Assembly (NCBI GenBank): GCA_028622995.1
Contig: JAJQJQ010000016.1
Location: 2,852,001 to 2,916,000 of the forward strand
Length of the DNA stretch: 64,000 nt
Direction: 5' to 3'
Source: Panagrolaimus kolymaensis
Lineage: Eukaryota > Nematoda > Chromadorea > Rhabditida > Panagrolaimidae
Shown: positions 1 through 12,883 of the stretch, piece by piece
Position numbering within the stretch: position 1 is the first letter of the stretch
How the letters are laid out: each line of letters starts with the position of its first letter
Notes under the pieces: model-generated
What the model saw: only the letters and a program-made list of their open reading frames with translations
Database searches by the model: none
What the model was told of the DNA's origin: nothing
Program-made: the position numbers and the translations under genes

Positions 1-1674
1 GCAATTTCTTCAATGAATCCATGTCCATTCATTACAATGTTGAATTGAGCGATGAAGGAATTCAAACAATTCTTTCATTTATGGGAAATCTCAAACTTGT
101 TGGCTCTATTTGTTCTGTCATCTTTATTCTTCCAAAGATGGATTCATGGGGAAGAAAACCAATTGCAGTTTATGTTCGAACAATTCTCTCTGGATTATCC
201 GCGATTTTAATGATTGTTTCAAAATTTGCAAATTCTTTCGAACTTTTTGCTTTTGGAGTTTTGCTAATGGGTGGCGCTCTTCCTCTTCGAACTGGAGTCA
301 ATAAACTTTACATTTCTGAATGTGCTCCCGATTCTATTCGAGGTTTGCTTTACATCTTGTGAGAGATTATGAACAATTAAATTTATAAATTTTTAGGGTT
401 TGCAACTCAATCGATTGCAACTTTGAGTCAAGTGGTTCTTCTTTTAGCGGGAATTTTAATGCTTCCTGAAACCTTTGGAAATGATAATTTTTGGTATTTG
501 ATTCCTGCGTTAGCCCTTACCCTTGCCGTTGTTTTTCTGGTCACTGCATTCACAATTCCAGAATCACCTAAATTTTTAAGTATTTGTGGAGAGAAAAAAG
601 CTGCTTGTAATGCGATTAAGAAATTTCATGGAGATCAAGTTAATTTAGGTAAAAATTATATTATAAAATTAAAGCTTTGAGACAGAAAAATATGAAACGT
701 TCTATGTTACTACCGTAATAACTTAACGATAATTTATTTTGGCAAAAAATAAAGATATTATGTTTTTTAAACCCAAAACTTTTTAAAAAATTTTTAGGTT
801 ATTTTGAAATTACCCAAGTAATTTATATTTCTTTTTTGCAGAAGATGTTTTACATCAATATGATCTTGAATTCCAAACCACTGCTTCATCTCACACAACT
901 TTCCGAGAACTTTGGAAAGATTCAACTCTCCGCGACTCTCTCTACCTTGTATTCATTGCATCACTAGTCCCATATTTTGGTATTCCACAAATCTTTTATC
1001 TTTATGGAATTTCTCTTAAAATTCGTTATGGTTTCACTAATGAACAAGCTCTCTTTCTCGATTTAATTCTTTCATTTGTTTTTATCCCCGTCTTTTTAAT
1101 TCTCCCATATCTTTATGAACGAATTGGAAGACGTCCAATTTTTCTTTTCACAATTTTTCTCTCTCTTATGGGTTCACTCACAGTTTTCATAACTCAAATA
1201 CTTTTCCGCTTTACGGGTGCTTCAATCTTTACTATTACATTGGGTGGAATTTTTTCATTTATTTTCATGCTTATTAGTTCTCTTGGTGCTTCAATATTTT
1301 ATGTTATTCTTATTGCTGATCTTCTCCCTGCAAGTGCCAAAGCTTCAGCCACTCAAGCAGCCGTCCTTGCTTCAAGCATTTCTGCGATTATTTCAAATTT
1401 TGGGTATGCTACTCTTGAACCTTTGCTAGGTTCGGGTGTTTTTGCTCCATTTGTTGTGATACAACTTTTATTTCTTATTTATTGTTGGAGAAATTTACCT
1501 GAAACTCGTCAAAATACTGTTTACCAAAATTTTGAAGAAATGCGAAGTCGTTCCACATCGTTTGCACCACTTAATTCGAAATCAAGAAGGACGACATTAA
1601 GTTATGGCGCCATCGGTGCAAATAATCTAAAACACGCTGCCCAAATTGCTCGAAGCCGTGCTTATTTGACGTAA
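1..1674 (+). CDS. SLC2-like facilitated sugar transporter, 5' partial
   Basis: Multi-pass membrane carrier of the major facilitator superfamily, sugar porter (SLC2/GLUT) branch. Exons are <1..342, 397..648 and 842..1674; the stop is TAA at 1672-1674. Donor 343 (phase 1) rather than the GT at 359 keeps the frame and gives the family string IRGFATQS. Visible family signatures, in order: GRKP after the second helix, LYISECAPDSIRG before helix 5, PESPKFL after helix 6, ERIGRRP in the C-half loop and LPETR after helix 12. About ten helices remain; the N-terminus with helix 1 lies outside the window, although the NFFNES string at the left edge resembles the helix 1-2 loop. The intron at 649-841 is longer than usual. 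Substrate cannot be assigned from sequence; a hexose is the family default. Confidence 0.88.
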
Positions 1675-1932
1675 AAAATCTCTCATTTTTTGTTTTTTAA
1701 ATCTTGCAAAAATTTTTGATTTATTGTTTATGGTACTCAGGGATTATGAATATTCTATATATTTAATTATAAATAAAGAATTTGTTTTTTTAAATTCTAA
1801 ACATAAAAATACCACAGCATTTTTTTAAACTATCAATTCTTTGTGGTATAAAATGCAAGCAAATAAACCGCAAAAAATTAATCGCTGATTTTTTTCATCA
1901 ATCAAAAATGAACAATAAATTAAGCAATTTTA

Positions 1933-3035
1933 TTAAGCAGTTCTAATTTGAGAAAAAACATTTTTAATTCGATTCCAATATGGCCTCATATCGAATGAAA
2001 TTAAAGCTTGATTATTTGGAATTTGAACATCGAGAGGGAAACAAAATGTTATACAACCGCTGGAAGTTTTGATCAATACTGAATTTCTGGTTGGAACACT
2101 TTCTACGGTACCCAAATTTTTAAAATAATCCAACAATTCTTCACCAGAATTTAAAAGAGGTGAAAGAGAAATCCTTGCGGTTTTTCCAAAAGTTCCATTC
2201 TTAAAAAATCCATATAACTTTATTTTTACATTTTATTATTTTTAAACATACTTCAAACAATTTTGAAATTCCATTCAAAGTGAATCCACGGCTTGAAAAA
2301 ATACATAAACATTCCAAAGGATTTTCTGTTGAACTTTTATTCGATAAAAGTTCAAGAAGGTTGTCGTCAGCATTGTTTAAACGCATAAATGTTAGTCGAC
2401 GAAGCTTTTTTAAAACATCACACATTTCCAAAATGGGCAAATTTAAATTTTCATCCCATCGACGTCCGAGACAATCAAACGTTTCACAATTTGGTAATTG
2501 TGAAAGGAATTTGATTAATATTTTTGTAACAGGTTCGTCAAATTCTTGGGCAGAAATTTTTAACTGAAAGATAATAAAAAAAAGTTAGTGTAAAAGTGTT
2601 TATACATACATATGACATAACTTTATCAAACAAGATGCAACTTACTTTTTGTGTAAATTTCATGGCTTTAGCAAGTTCTTCCCAAATTTGTGGAAAAAAG
2701 CTAACATTCATTGCGCCATTCCAGCTCATTTCAACGGAATTAATGATATAAATTTTATTCAAAAATTCTTTAACTTCATCGGCTGAATTTAGCTTTTTAA
2801 TTTCCGAAAATTTCTCATTATAAAATTCACAATCAGTGGTATTAAAAGTAATTGAGACATTATTAAGTTCTTTTCGAGGTTTTGCTCTTTTGAAAAATGA
2901 AAAACATAAATGTGATGAAATTCCAAAATTAAGAGCTTCTGATGGAAGATAATTTGAGACGATCAAATCGGCAATTTGTTGTTGAATAAGAATTGGAAGC
3001 GAATTAAAGGGAAAATATGGTTCAGAAATACCCAT
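1933..3035 (-). CDS. F-box/LRR-like hypothetical protein
   Basis: Three exons: 3035..2646, 2563..2252 and 2199..1933, all joined in phase 0, giving 322 aa. The first 50 residues (SLPILIQQQIADLI, then a hydrophobic helix ending SFFKRA) look like a divergent F-box-type module. The middle exon has leucine-spaced segments (LRRLTFMRLNNADDNLLELL) like degenerate leucine-rich repeats. Nematode genomes carry large, fast-evolving families with this layout that act as substrate receptors of SCF ubiquitin ligases. That function is inferred from layout only; no catalytic motif is visible and I do not recognise the exact family. The gene is transcribed away from the four-helix gene at 4186. Confidence 0.6.
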
Positions 3036-4185
3036 TTCTATTAATTTTAAAAAACCACCACAAAAAAATGAACGCTTGTTGTTTACTTTTTTGTTAAATG
3101 CGATTGCGATGACGAGTCATTGTTGCAACGAGAAATGTTGAAATTGAAAAAAGACACTCCCAAAAAAAATGTTTGATAATTGATGATTCAACATCTTTGC
3201 ATCCTTTGCTTTAAAATAATTTATAAAAATTATATAATTTTTCTTAAAGGTTAAATTTTATTAAATTTATTAACAAATAATTTTTCACTAAAAAATTCCT
3301 CTTATTTGGTTTAATAATTTTGACGCCTAGTTTTCAAGTAAAAAAATTAAATATGGAAAAAAATATAAACAAAGCAAGATTCAAATGAGCTGTTAATTAA
3401 AGAAAAAACGCATGTATGAAAGTTTATTTTCAAAGTCTTTACCTTAACTTAAAAATCATATAAACCCAATCGTTGAATCAGGCTTTAATTCTATTGCAAA
3501 AATATGAAATATAAAAATTTAATTAATAAATTAAAATAATTATTGATAATGTGAAAAGTCTTTACATTTTGTTGGAAAAAAAGATACAATAATACCTACA
3601 TTGTAGTATTTGTATCTTTTCTTCTAAAATTTTAAAAGCATTTTAGAAAATTAGCTCAAAATGCGTTGTGCGATTATTTTCCTGCTCATTATTTTATTCA
3701 CTCATAATTTGGCATCTTTCTTATAAATCTGAGAGACTGCATAAATGAAATGTGCAAAATACCCTCTGCATTCGATAACGCACTAATTTTTTTTAATGGC
3801 ATCAATAATCCAAATCATTGATCTTTACAAAAACTTTCCTTTCGTCGCTTTTCTCAAAGTAGACGCCGAAAAAAATTGGCGCCTTTTTGATTTGTTTTCA
3901 GGTTATTAAAGCTTTATCAACAAAATCAACTTTATTATTTTATTATCCCTTCATAAAGATTCATTCGACAATTTGACCATTTGTTAATTTTCCTAGTTTT
4001 TTTTTCGACTTCCATTCATTCGCTGGATTTTTAAAATTCATTATTTAGCTATTTTTAGTCGAATTTTGCCATTTCACTTTTTCCCTTTTCATTTAATCCA
4101 TTATTTTTAGCCCATTACCATTTTCTTCTTCTAAAATTTGTATTTCAATTTGATTTTTATTACTAAAGAAATCAAATTACTAAGG
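3036..4185. other. Intergenic, divergent promoter interval
   Basis: 1.15 kb of AT-rich sequence between two divergently transcribed genes, so it should hold both promoters. I see no conserved gene. A 21-codon ORF at 3661-3726 on + encodes only a signal-peptide-like string and is not supported as a gene. A pyrimidine-rich TTTTTAG near 4105-4111 could be a trans-splice acceptor for the downstream gene. Confidence 0.4.
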
Positions 4186-4661
4186 ATGTTTGATCCAGAA
4201 TCTTCAAAATATCGTATGTTCTGTTGCATTCATGTTACCACATTTACCAAAATAGTTTGCTGGGTTGGAATTATCCATTCAATTATCTTTACATGCAGCC
4301 GTTACCCATTTAATGATGGATTATGTTTTGAATTAGCCTTGTTGTTAATTCATTTCGTCATTTACTTTCTTGCTCTTTGTGGAATGGCAAGGCTTAAACC
4401 ATACTTATTGCTACCTCTTTTGTTGCTTGATGTAAAGCCAACTTCTTTTTTGCAAATATTTTTAAACTCATTTATTTTTTTCAGGCCATTGAACTCATTC
4501 TTTCAATTTTGGTTTTTCTCATATATCTTTACATTCTTCTTACACATCATTCTTATAACATCTCAATATCTTATAATGTTATTATTAATGTTATTGTTAA
4601 CATCGTCATGCCCAACTATATTTATCGTTCGTACAAATTCACTAAAGGAATTAAAGCATAG
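4186..4661 (+). CDS. Small four-helix membrane protein
   Basis: Two exons, 4186..4431 and 4485..4661, give 140 aa. The first ATG after the upstream AT-rich leader is used (MFDPESSKYRMFCC). Reading straight through the 53-bp intron (GTAAAG...TTTCAG) gives an apparently longer but wrong C-terminus; splicing restores a fourth hydrophobic helix and a short basic tail ending in NYIYRSYKFTKGIKA. The plan is a Cys-rich N-terminus, four helices with a short polar loop after the first pair, and a cytosolic tail carrying Tyr-based sorting-like motifs. This resembles small nematode four-TM families related to LAPTM4-type lysosomal proteins, but the assignment is tentative and no function is claimed. Confidence 0.62.
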
Positions 4662-5034
4662 CCACCAAGAAATATGTACTTTGTTTAAAGATAGCCCATT
4701 CATGAATTGATTATATTATTTGGTTATTATTTCTTTTTTCTTTTTTTGGATCTGATTTTTTTAAATTCATTTTGTTATGACTTTTTTATGTCCGTAAAAT
4801 TTTTAAAGTCTAAACTTAGAACGAATTATAATATTAGCAAAACGTTACAATATATTTATTTGCCTGATTTGAGAAAGAAAAAAATTAATAATTTTGAAAC
4901 TTTTTCAAACTTTTTGTTTCTTTAAATATTTTATTTTTCTTTGAGTATCAATCAGTCAAAAAACATAATCCTTTTTAAAACAATAGCATTTGTAAATTAA
5001 AATTTAAACCACTTTATATAAAATAAAAATAAAA
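4662..5034. other. Intergenic, convergent 3' ends
   Basis: 373 bp of AT-rich sequence between the 3' ends of the four-helix gene (+) and zoo-1 (-). It probably holds both 3' UTRs. ORFs here are low-complexity Phe/Leu/Asn-rich readings and are not believed. Confidence 0.5.
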
Positions 5035-8000
5035 TCAAAAGTGCTTTACGAGCACTGAAACAAATTTAGCTGAAGGATCGCTTCGAGGTGGTTGAGCCAA
5101 TTCGATGTTAGTCCATTGACTTCCATGACCAGATTTTAAAACTATATTCTTTCCCATTGGATCACCAGCGGTAAATTTATGAGGCAATCGAAGTTCAACG
5201 GGAACATTAAATTTCAATCCTTGTGGTCCACAAACAACGAGCGGAGACATAAGGGCTTCTTTATTACTGAGCGGCAAATTATGAGGTCCTTCTTCGCAAA
5301 CTTCAACATAAATATGCTGTTCGGTGCCTAGGGTGATGGCATTTTCAGGTATTCGAAGCTCAACACCTGATTCGGGACATGTGAGAACTCCTCCAGTCCA
5401 ATCAACCAAACCACTAACATGTTCTTTAACTTGATTGTGATTTCGATGAGATGAATCTTCAGCTGCCGACATATCAGTTGTATCAAGATTCAATGATTTT
5501 GAAGCCATGTCATCAATAAAAGGTGGATCATAATTTGTTCGAGTTGATCTTTCATCGCTAAAATTTTTTGATTTTTGTCAGTAAAAGTTTGAAATTAATA
5601 GCTTACGCTGAAATGGGTGCAATTCGATAATCTGTGGTGCTTTCAGGTGTTCGTGAAGCTTCACGTGGAATTATTCGACTTTTAGCAATATTATCAAAGA
5701 ATAAATTTCTCGCTGTTGCATTTGCTGCAGCAAGATTTGCTGCTCGCTGTTGTTGTTGTTGTTCATCATGTTTTATTGGAGTTTGATATGGTGATGCACT
5801 CAATCGTGATCGAGTATCATCATATGTAGGGTTTGTGGAAGTTGAAGAACCATACTCTCCAATTGAAATGGGTTTTGTATCGAAATAACCACCACCACCA
5901 GAAGTTGCAGCTTGGCTTCCATTGGATCGATTTATAAATGGATCTAAAACTTTTAATTTTTTCTTCTTGGATTTTTATTATTAAGAAATAGATATAATAC
6001 CATATGGAGACGGTGCAGAGCCATAATTACTTCTGCTTGAATACGAATAAGGAGAGCTACGAGCAAGGGATGAATAAAAATTAGGGTTTCGATTTCCTCC
6101 ATATGGCATAGAACCATTTCCATTTAAATTTATTCCACTAAAATCATCTTGAAAGCGACTCATTGCATCATTTTGTGAACTTTTTGTTGAATAAATTCCA
6201 CCTGAATCGAGACTTGATCCTGTGGCAGTTTGAGTATAAAGTTGATTTCTAACTTCAAATTGTGGAGTTGTGCCATAATCTCCTTTGAGTGAATCAGCAT
6301 CAGAATCATTGGTTATATTTTGAATGGGAAATAGTCGCATCTCATGTAAAGGCCTTTCAGGACGAAGCTCAGGCATCCATACTCTATAAGCATCCAAAAT
6401 TAGCAAGGAATTAAAAATTATCACATTTATTACCTTCGATCTTGAAGAGTAAAAATTGTTTGTTTAAGGGTGTCGAACCAATGCTCTTCTTTTTGTAAAT
6501 CAATGGTTGCAGTAATCAAATTTCCATGATGTTTTTTAAGTTTTTGAGTTTGTTCAATTAATTTTCTTGCTGAATTTGTTGTTGCACCCGATTTGGATCG
6601 AAGATCTCGTATACGACTTCGTGAATCACAATCCAATAATATTACTATGGGAGCATATTGAGCGAGATGGAGTCTCTCCACTGAACCAGGTGAAACACTC
6701 ATTACCGCATGCTTTCCAGCAGAAATAATTGCATCTATTTGTGAAAGTGTGATCATTTTAGCTGATTCATCATGAACTCCAGCAAATTTTAGAGCAAAAT
6801 TGGAGAGAAGAAGTTGCTTTGCCACATCCGAAATTGCTCCATAAATAATTATTGGACGTGGAAATGTTGGCTGCTTTAATGCAACTCGCTCATAAGCTGG
6901 CAAAGGTATATCAAAGGCTGCAAGTTCATCTTCCATTTGGGTTGTAAGAGATTTAATCTTTTTAGTTTGAAGTTTTTTACGGAATAATGATCGACCAAGG
7001 GTAGAAGTTTCCATTCGTGATTCTTTCGCAAGTTCTTCAGCTTTTTTCAAATTTGGAACAATTCCTATTTCTTCATTGGGTTTTGTTTCCGTGGAATTTG
7101 CAGAATAGAGCTTTTGAACTTTCCATTGTCCGACTGAACCTCCAAAGAGGGTATCAGTGACTCTAAGGATATCTCCCTCATCGAAGGGAACTTCACGAAG
7201 TGGCGGTGGTACACCACTTCGACGGCTTGAAGGTGGATTGTAAGCAAAATGCGTTCTACAACAAGCGTATTTTTTTGATACATTTTCTCAACAAAAAAAT
7301 AAATGCTTACCTAATGTAAAAATTATCACCCAATTGATTATTTCGTATTGTTAAGAATTCCTCAAATGCGCTTTCAACTTTTAGTTGAACTTCATCGCCA
7401 ACATTGAGAAGATATTCAACCGCTTGTTCACGTGTTACTCTTTCCATCGAATATGAATTTACTGCCAACAATTTATCGCCCACTCGAATTCCATGCATTG
7501 CTGCGGGTGAATCATCTTGAACCGCCGAAACAAAAATTCCAACTTGATTTCCACCAATAACTCTAATACCAAGAGCTCGACCTTTTTTGAATGAAACTAC
7601 ACGAGTTTCACTTCGATGTGTTGAAAACATCCGAGGTGAGGAACAAGCTGATGCAGTTTGGGATGGAGGACCTCCTCTTGGGCCTCCCAGCATATTTTGA
7701 GAAAGACGAGGAGATTCACAATATGGATTTCCTTGTGGGCCATTATAACCCATTTGAGGTGATCGTGGAACGTATCCGGGTGGCATTGATTGCTGATGTT
7801 GTTGAATTGGAAAGTCAAAGGCTTGAGACATTGGATCAGAATATCTAAAATACATAAAATAATTATTTTTGTCCATTCAATAGCCTATAAAAAACAAATT
7901 AAAGGATAAAATACTAACCTTTTAGAATTTTGTCCAAATTCAGTACTAACTTTTCGCGCTGTATTAATCATATCTGGATTTGCTGATTGTGTATAATGCA

Positions 8001-10114
8001 TGGGTGTAGGACTATGTCGAGGCGTAGCTGATACAGATCCCAATCGTTCATAAACTGTATTTTGACTTGACCACCTTGAACCGGGTGCTCCTCTTCTCAC
8101 ATCTCTTTGAACAACAAGTGAAAGCTTTTCCCGGCTTCTTTGAAGCCATCGAGTGGCTTCTTCAAGTGTTACTCCATCAAGGGATTGGCCATTAACCCGT
8201 AAAACCACATCACCTTCTTTCAATCCTGGATCCTTTTCCGCTAATTTAGGATTTGTTATTTCTTTTATGTAATATTTACAACCCAAAACAATCCCAAAAT
8301 CATCCTTTTTTCGTGATTTAGAAAGAGTAAATTTTAGAGTTCGTTGTTCAAATTCAATAAATGGCACTGGCACTCTTCTTTTTACAATCTGAAAAGAAAA
8401 AAATGATAGGACATAGAATAGAATGCAATTAAAAGGAGACTAATAAAACAAATATTAAAATTAAGATTAAAAAGACCTTAATGAGAAAATAATTTAGCTG
8501 GTGTCAAAATAAATAAATTAAAATTTTGATAAAAAAATAAGATTTTTTTGCTATTTAAAAAAGTGCTAAAGATAAACAAAATACAAAAAAAAAACATAGG
8601 TATGATTCATATGAAAATTTTATCTAAAATAAAAGTAAATATTTTTGCTTAAGAACAGATGAAAATTTGCAAAAATGTTAAGAGTTTTAATTAAACAAAC
8701 CATATTAAGTTGATGGACGTCTTTCATAATTGCGACAGCTGTAGCATACTCAGCGTTTTCTAAATTTATTCCGTTTGCAATAATTATTCGATCGTTGATC
8801 CTGCAAAATCAGGAAAAAAATAAATAAAATCATTCAATTTAATTTGTTTATGTTTTTTATCTTTGTTATCAATGTAAACGTATGTACATACGTTGTTGCT
8901 TCCATTAAAAGAAAGGAAGTGTGTGGATAAGCAAAGAAAGAAAAAAACATACTGAACGAGAGAAGCAGCAGGTCCGCTAGAAACCACGTCTGAGACCACA
9001 ATCACTGGATCACCCGATATAAAATGTGGGTTATCTCGCCCTCCACTAATGGCAATACCAAACCCGACAGCTGGTGACTAAAAAATATTATTACATATTT
9101 TCTTTATGCTATTTAAAAAACACTTTAAATCCTGAGGGATTTTTTTATAGAGAAAAACGATCGTAAAAATGAATGTTAGAACAATAAAAAAAATACTATA
9201 CTTTTTTTAAAAAGTAGTGTATGGATTGGCACACTTTTTACATTCTTTCATGTGGTCGAAAATAAATATCGGAGAATCAAATCCTTTTGAAAAAAAAGTC
9301 TTAAGTTTTTTTTGATTTCAATAAATTTACGCGTGTTTTTAAGCATAAATTTTAGGAGGACACGAAAGAGGGAAAATAAAAAGAATACGAAAAATAAGAT
9401 CATTTGGAGAAGATGTAGGCAATCACCGAGAATGGCTGTTTAGTGAAAACAAGTGGCCATCAATGAGATCAACAGCAATGGGATGAATTTTTTTTCGAGT
9501 GTAAAAAAAGTTGCTTTGGCCATAGGGGAGGGAGGGATGAAGAGAGGTGCACCACAAATACTACTACTTACTCGATGAAGTTCAACTGAAAACATTTGCC
9601 AACTGACGCTTGCATCGATCTAAAAAAATTGGCAGATTACTATTTTTTTTCTTTTTTGGTTTCGTTTAGAAAAATAATTTTTAAGTGCGAAAAGGAATAA
9701 AAAAGCAGCAGCCTGTCAGATTTTTTCATTTGACTTTTTTTACAGGCGACAAAAATATAAAGGTACATATCGCTTCCGAACGATGAAAGAAAGACTTACG
9801 GGGTCATCAACGACTGGTGGAACGAGAAATTCTTTTCGATACATCGCCACTTGTGGTGGTGTTGGTTGAGCTTGTTGAGGAAAAGTTCGCCTCATGGAAG
9901 CATAGCCATTAGTGATAGGCCTTCGAGAATCATTGACACATTGGGAAGGTTGTCTTGAAGCAAAATAATTACCATTATTAGAATTTAAGGATTTGGCCGA
10001 TGTTGGTGCGGATTGATTTTCTTCATCCGATTTATCCAAACCTCCTGTAGCTAATGTTGTTCCACTAACAGAAGGTTGATGAGGATCCACTATCGTTGTT
10101 GGATCCTCCGTCAT
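5035..10114 (-). CDS. zoo-1: ZO-1 tight-junction MAGUK scaffold
   Basis: Scaffold of apical cell junctions linking junction proteins to actin. Ten exons: 10114..9800, 9619..9572, 9077..8953, 8800..8701, 8388..7919, 7844..7311, 7255..6434, 6383..6001, 5943..5607 and 5557..5035, for 1218 aa. Domains in order: disordered N-terminus (1-105); PDZ1 (about 107-196, GFGIAISGG); PDZ2 (about 205-290, DFGIVLG); PDZ3 (about 436-520, ALGIRVIGG); SH3 plus guanylate-kinase-like region (about 535-805); low-complexity linker; C-terminal ZU5 (about 1085-1190, [18 protein letters not shown]). The kinase-like domain lacks a GxxGxGK P-loop (it reads [13 protein letters not shown]), as is usual in ZO proteins, so it is a binding domain. 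The start ATG lies one base after TTCAG (AG at 10117-10116), consistent with trans-splicing or a 5' UTR intron. Confidence 0.93.
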
Positions 10115-12883
10115 CCTGAACATAATAAATTTTGTTTTTATTTGAATTAAAATAAAAAACACCAATAAAAAAATCAGCGAATAAAGATGGAATTACATAC
10201 AAAAATGATGATTCATATAAAATCAATGTCAGAGTTTAAATTTTTATCTATCCTAGCTATCTTAAATCTCTAAAGGATTGTCGTGATTCGATTTTCTCAA
10301 TCCACTTGAGTTTCAATCAAAACCCTCCAAACATCGAGTGCTCAATCAAAAACAAGCAAATGATGCCTCAAAGCTTAATAATGCATCTATACTGTTTGAT
10401 GCGGGAAAAATATAAATTGTCACAGATTTTAGGGGCAGTACTAAAAAACGAGCTCCAGCAAAAATAGGTTCATATGAAGAAAAAAAACAAAGTGACCGGA
10501 AATTAGGGTCAAAGATGATGACGAGAAAAAACTCTCTCTCGAAACACATACGTTGGTTTGTTTTTAAAAAGCTTCGAGATTTTTGATGGTGGTGGTAAAC
10601 GCCTAATTGATGAGTTTGGCGGCCAGCCAAAAGAAGGTTTAACGCTGCCTTTTTTTCGTGGTCATTGAAAATTTAGAATTGCATCCTCCTTCTGACAAAA
10701 AAAAGAAGAGAAAGAATTGTCGGTTGGTTTTGGCCGTCGTCGATGCAGTAGCTTGTTTTATTGTGCGCGAACAAGAACAACAACAACAAACTCGAGTTAA
10801 AACGAAATGTTTTGCGCGAGTCGTAAGGGTTAGATTTAAGCTGTGGCAGAGACGGTGACGGTAATCCATTTTTGAAGACAACAGCGCTGACAGAAACTGG
10901 CTTGAAATATATTGAAAGTGTTTTAAAAAAAAGTGCCAAAAGCGGAAATGAAACAGTTATTATTACACCACATGTATGCGCGAACTAAAAAATAAAGAGG
11001 ATTGTAATTGCAAAAAAGGCGATGGCGAAGAGATGAACAAATCCGTGTAAAAGAAAGAAATAACCATTTCTTATAAATTTTAAAAGTAAAATCTTTATTA
11101 TAATGAAATTAAAATAAAAACCTGACTTATTTTGTGAGAAATATTAAAAAACGTTTATAATTATTTTTATTTTTAACTCTCACACAAAGATCATAGAAAA
11201 AATGGGATAGTTGTTCGACAATAGTCTTTACAATAGTACAAAAGAAAACCATTTACAAAAGCTTTTCAATCAATAAATAGGATAAAAAATGAAAGAATAA
11301 TGGCATGTAAACATTTCAATAATACCAGACAACAATGCAAGAGTCAGGAAGAGCTCTCTACATTCTTTGTGGTCAATTCTAAAGATCGAAAAAGAAAAAA
11401 GAAGATGCTCGTTTAAGGCATTAAACGTTTATGTTTCGTTTTTTTCTTGGGTGGCTTAAAAATGCAACCAATTGTTGCCACATTTCAAAAAGCAACGACG
11501 AAGATGACGAGCATCCAAAAAGGGAAAAAAAGACGTGACTCATTTTCGAAAACTAAAAAAAGCAGCAATGGCCACTTTTTTTGTGAACGACAAGGCACCA
11601 CTACCTCCCAAAACAACCCGATCAAACAAGCAATTTTTCTCTCTTGCAAATTCCTCTGCTGGCTGCCAGAGCACAAGAAATAAAAAGTGAAACTGCGCAA
11701 TAAAAATAATCGCCGCTCGTGCATTACATATATGATGAGCGGCGGTAGCAGCAGCAGCGGCATTCGACCTCGTTTGCTTCCTACTTTTTTTTGATATCAA
11801 AAATAAATTGAACGCCACTGTTGCGTTCTCTATGAACTATGTATTTTTCTAACTGGCGCGGTCAAAGCCCTTTGATCATCTTTAGGCGATAGCGTAACAA
11901 CAAAAACGCAACAATTGCCTTAAAAATTTATTTATTCGAAAGACAACTCTTTTATTTTAAAATGAAATATGCAAAAATAAGCAAAAAACTTTTTGTGCTT
12001 CTGCTTTCAGGAAATGGTTTTCTTTGTTTTTCATAGTTTTTACACATATAAGTAAAAAGGAAAACAAGAGACAAAAGCCTACTTTAAAAAAGCGTCTCAG
12101 TGGACCTCATCGAAATTCAATACAATCTGTCGTCCTCCTTCCTTTAAAAAGTTACAACTACACATACTCTGCGCGCGCTTGTAAGAAGCGTCAAAAACGC
12201 GAAAAACGTTCTTCTTCCATTTTTTTTATTTCCTTTTGTTGTTGTCTATTTTGTATGTAGTTGTAAGCCTTTTGAGCCATTTCCTTTTGTTTTTCTTCCA
12301 AAACTCGCTGGCAAAAGTAAGCAAGGCAACAAGAACAACAAATAAAAGTTAAGTCTCAATTGCCCCAATAGTATTGGTTGCAGAGGGAAGCTGCCTTTCT
12401 TTATTTTTCTGATAAATGTTCATTTTTGTTGGGTGACAGAAGTTGCTTTCTTTTCCCGCATTTTTGTTTGATGGCTTTTTTTCTCATTTTTCAAAGAACA
12501 AAAAAAGCGAGAATTTTTTTTTTGCCGATTTATGTTTAATTTGTGTATTCCTTTATAAGAGAGAAAATGATGTGCCAAAAGGTCAGTTGATTGCTCAAAA
12601 AGAGAAAAAAAATTTAATCTAATAAAGAAAATAATTTATTGATAATAAAAAAAATCAGTGTTGTGACTATTATTATTATAAATTTTTAAATTAGGAATTA
12701 AGGCAAAGGGATACCAGAAGGTTATCAAAAAATTAATAATACAATTTCTAAGCTTTTTTCTTATTAAAAAATGATAATAAAAAAGTGATTTAAAAAAATA
12801 ATAGTAATACAAAAAATTAATAACTTTTTCAAATTTTTGAAAGGCATTGTTGAAGTGCTTATTTACGATAGAGGATATTATTA
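10115..12883. other. Intergenic between zoo-1 and ced-5
   Basis: 2.77 kb upstream of zoo-1 and downstream of ced-5. Six-frame readings are short and rich in Lys, Phe and Ser, with no domain, splice-phase support or family similarity I can see. It is expected to contain the zoo-1 promoter, possibly a 5' UTR exon, and the ced-5 3' UTR. Scattered A/T homopolymers and small inverted A/T tracts are the only structure noticed. Confidence 0.45.

Noticed and set aside
3661..3726. 21-codon frame encoding a hydrophobic, signal-peptide-like string
   Set aside because: No mature peptide follows, no donor site leads to a second exon, and a hydrophobic 21-mer is common by chance in AT-rich DNA.
4707..4925. 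72-aa Phe/Leu-rich frame
   Set aside because: AT-rich 3' UTR reading following the real stop at 4661, with no start context or family.
7591..7848. 85-aa + strand frame inside zoo-1
   Set aside because: Antisense shadow of zoo-1 exon 6, which encodes the PDZ3 region on the minus strand.
10165..12260. Several 66-94 aa frames on both strands
   Set aside because: Low-complexity Lys/Phe/Ser readings overlapping each other on opposite strands, with no motif or phase-consistent splice partners.
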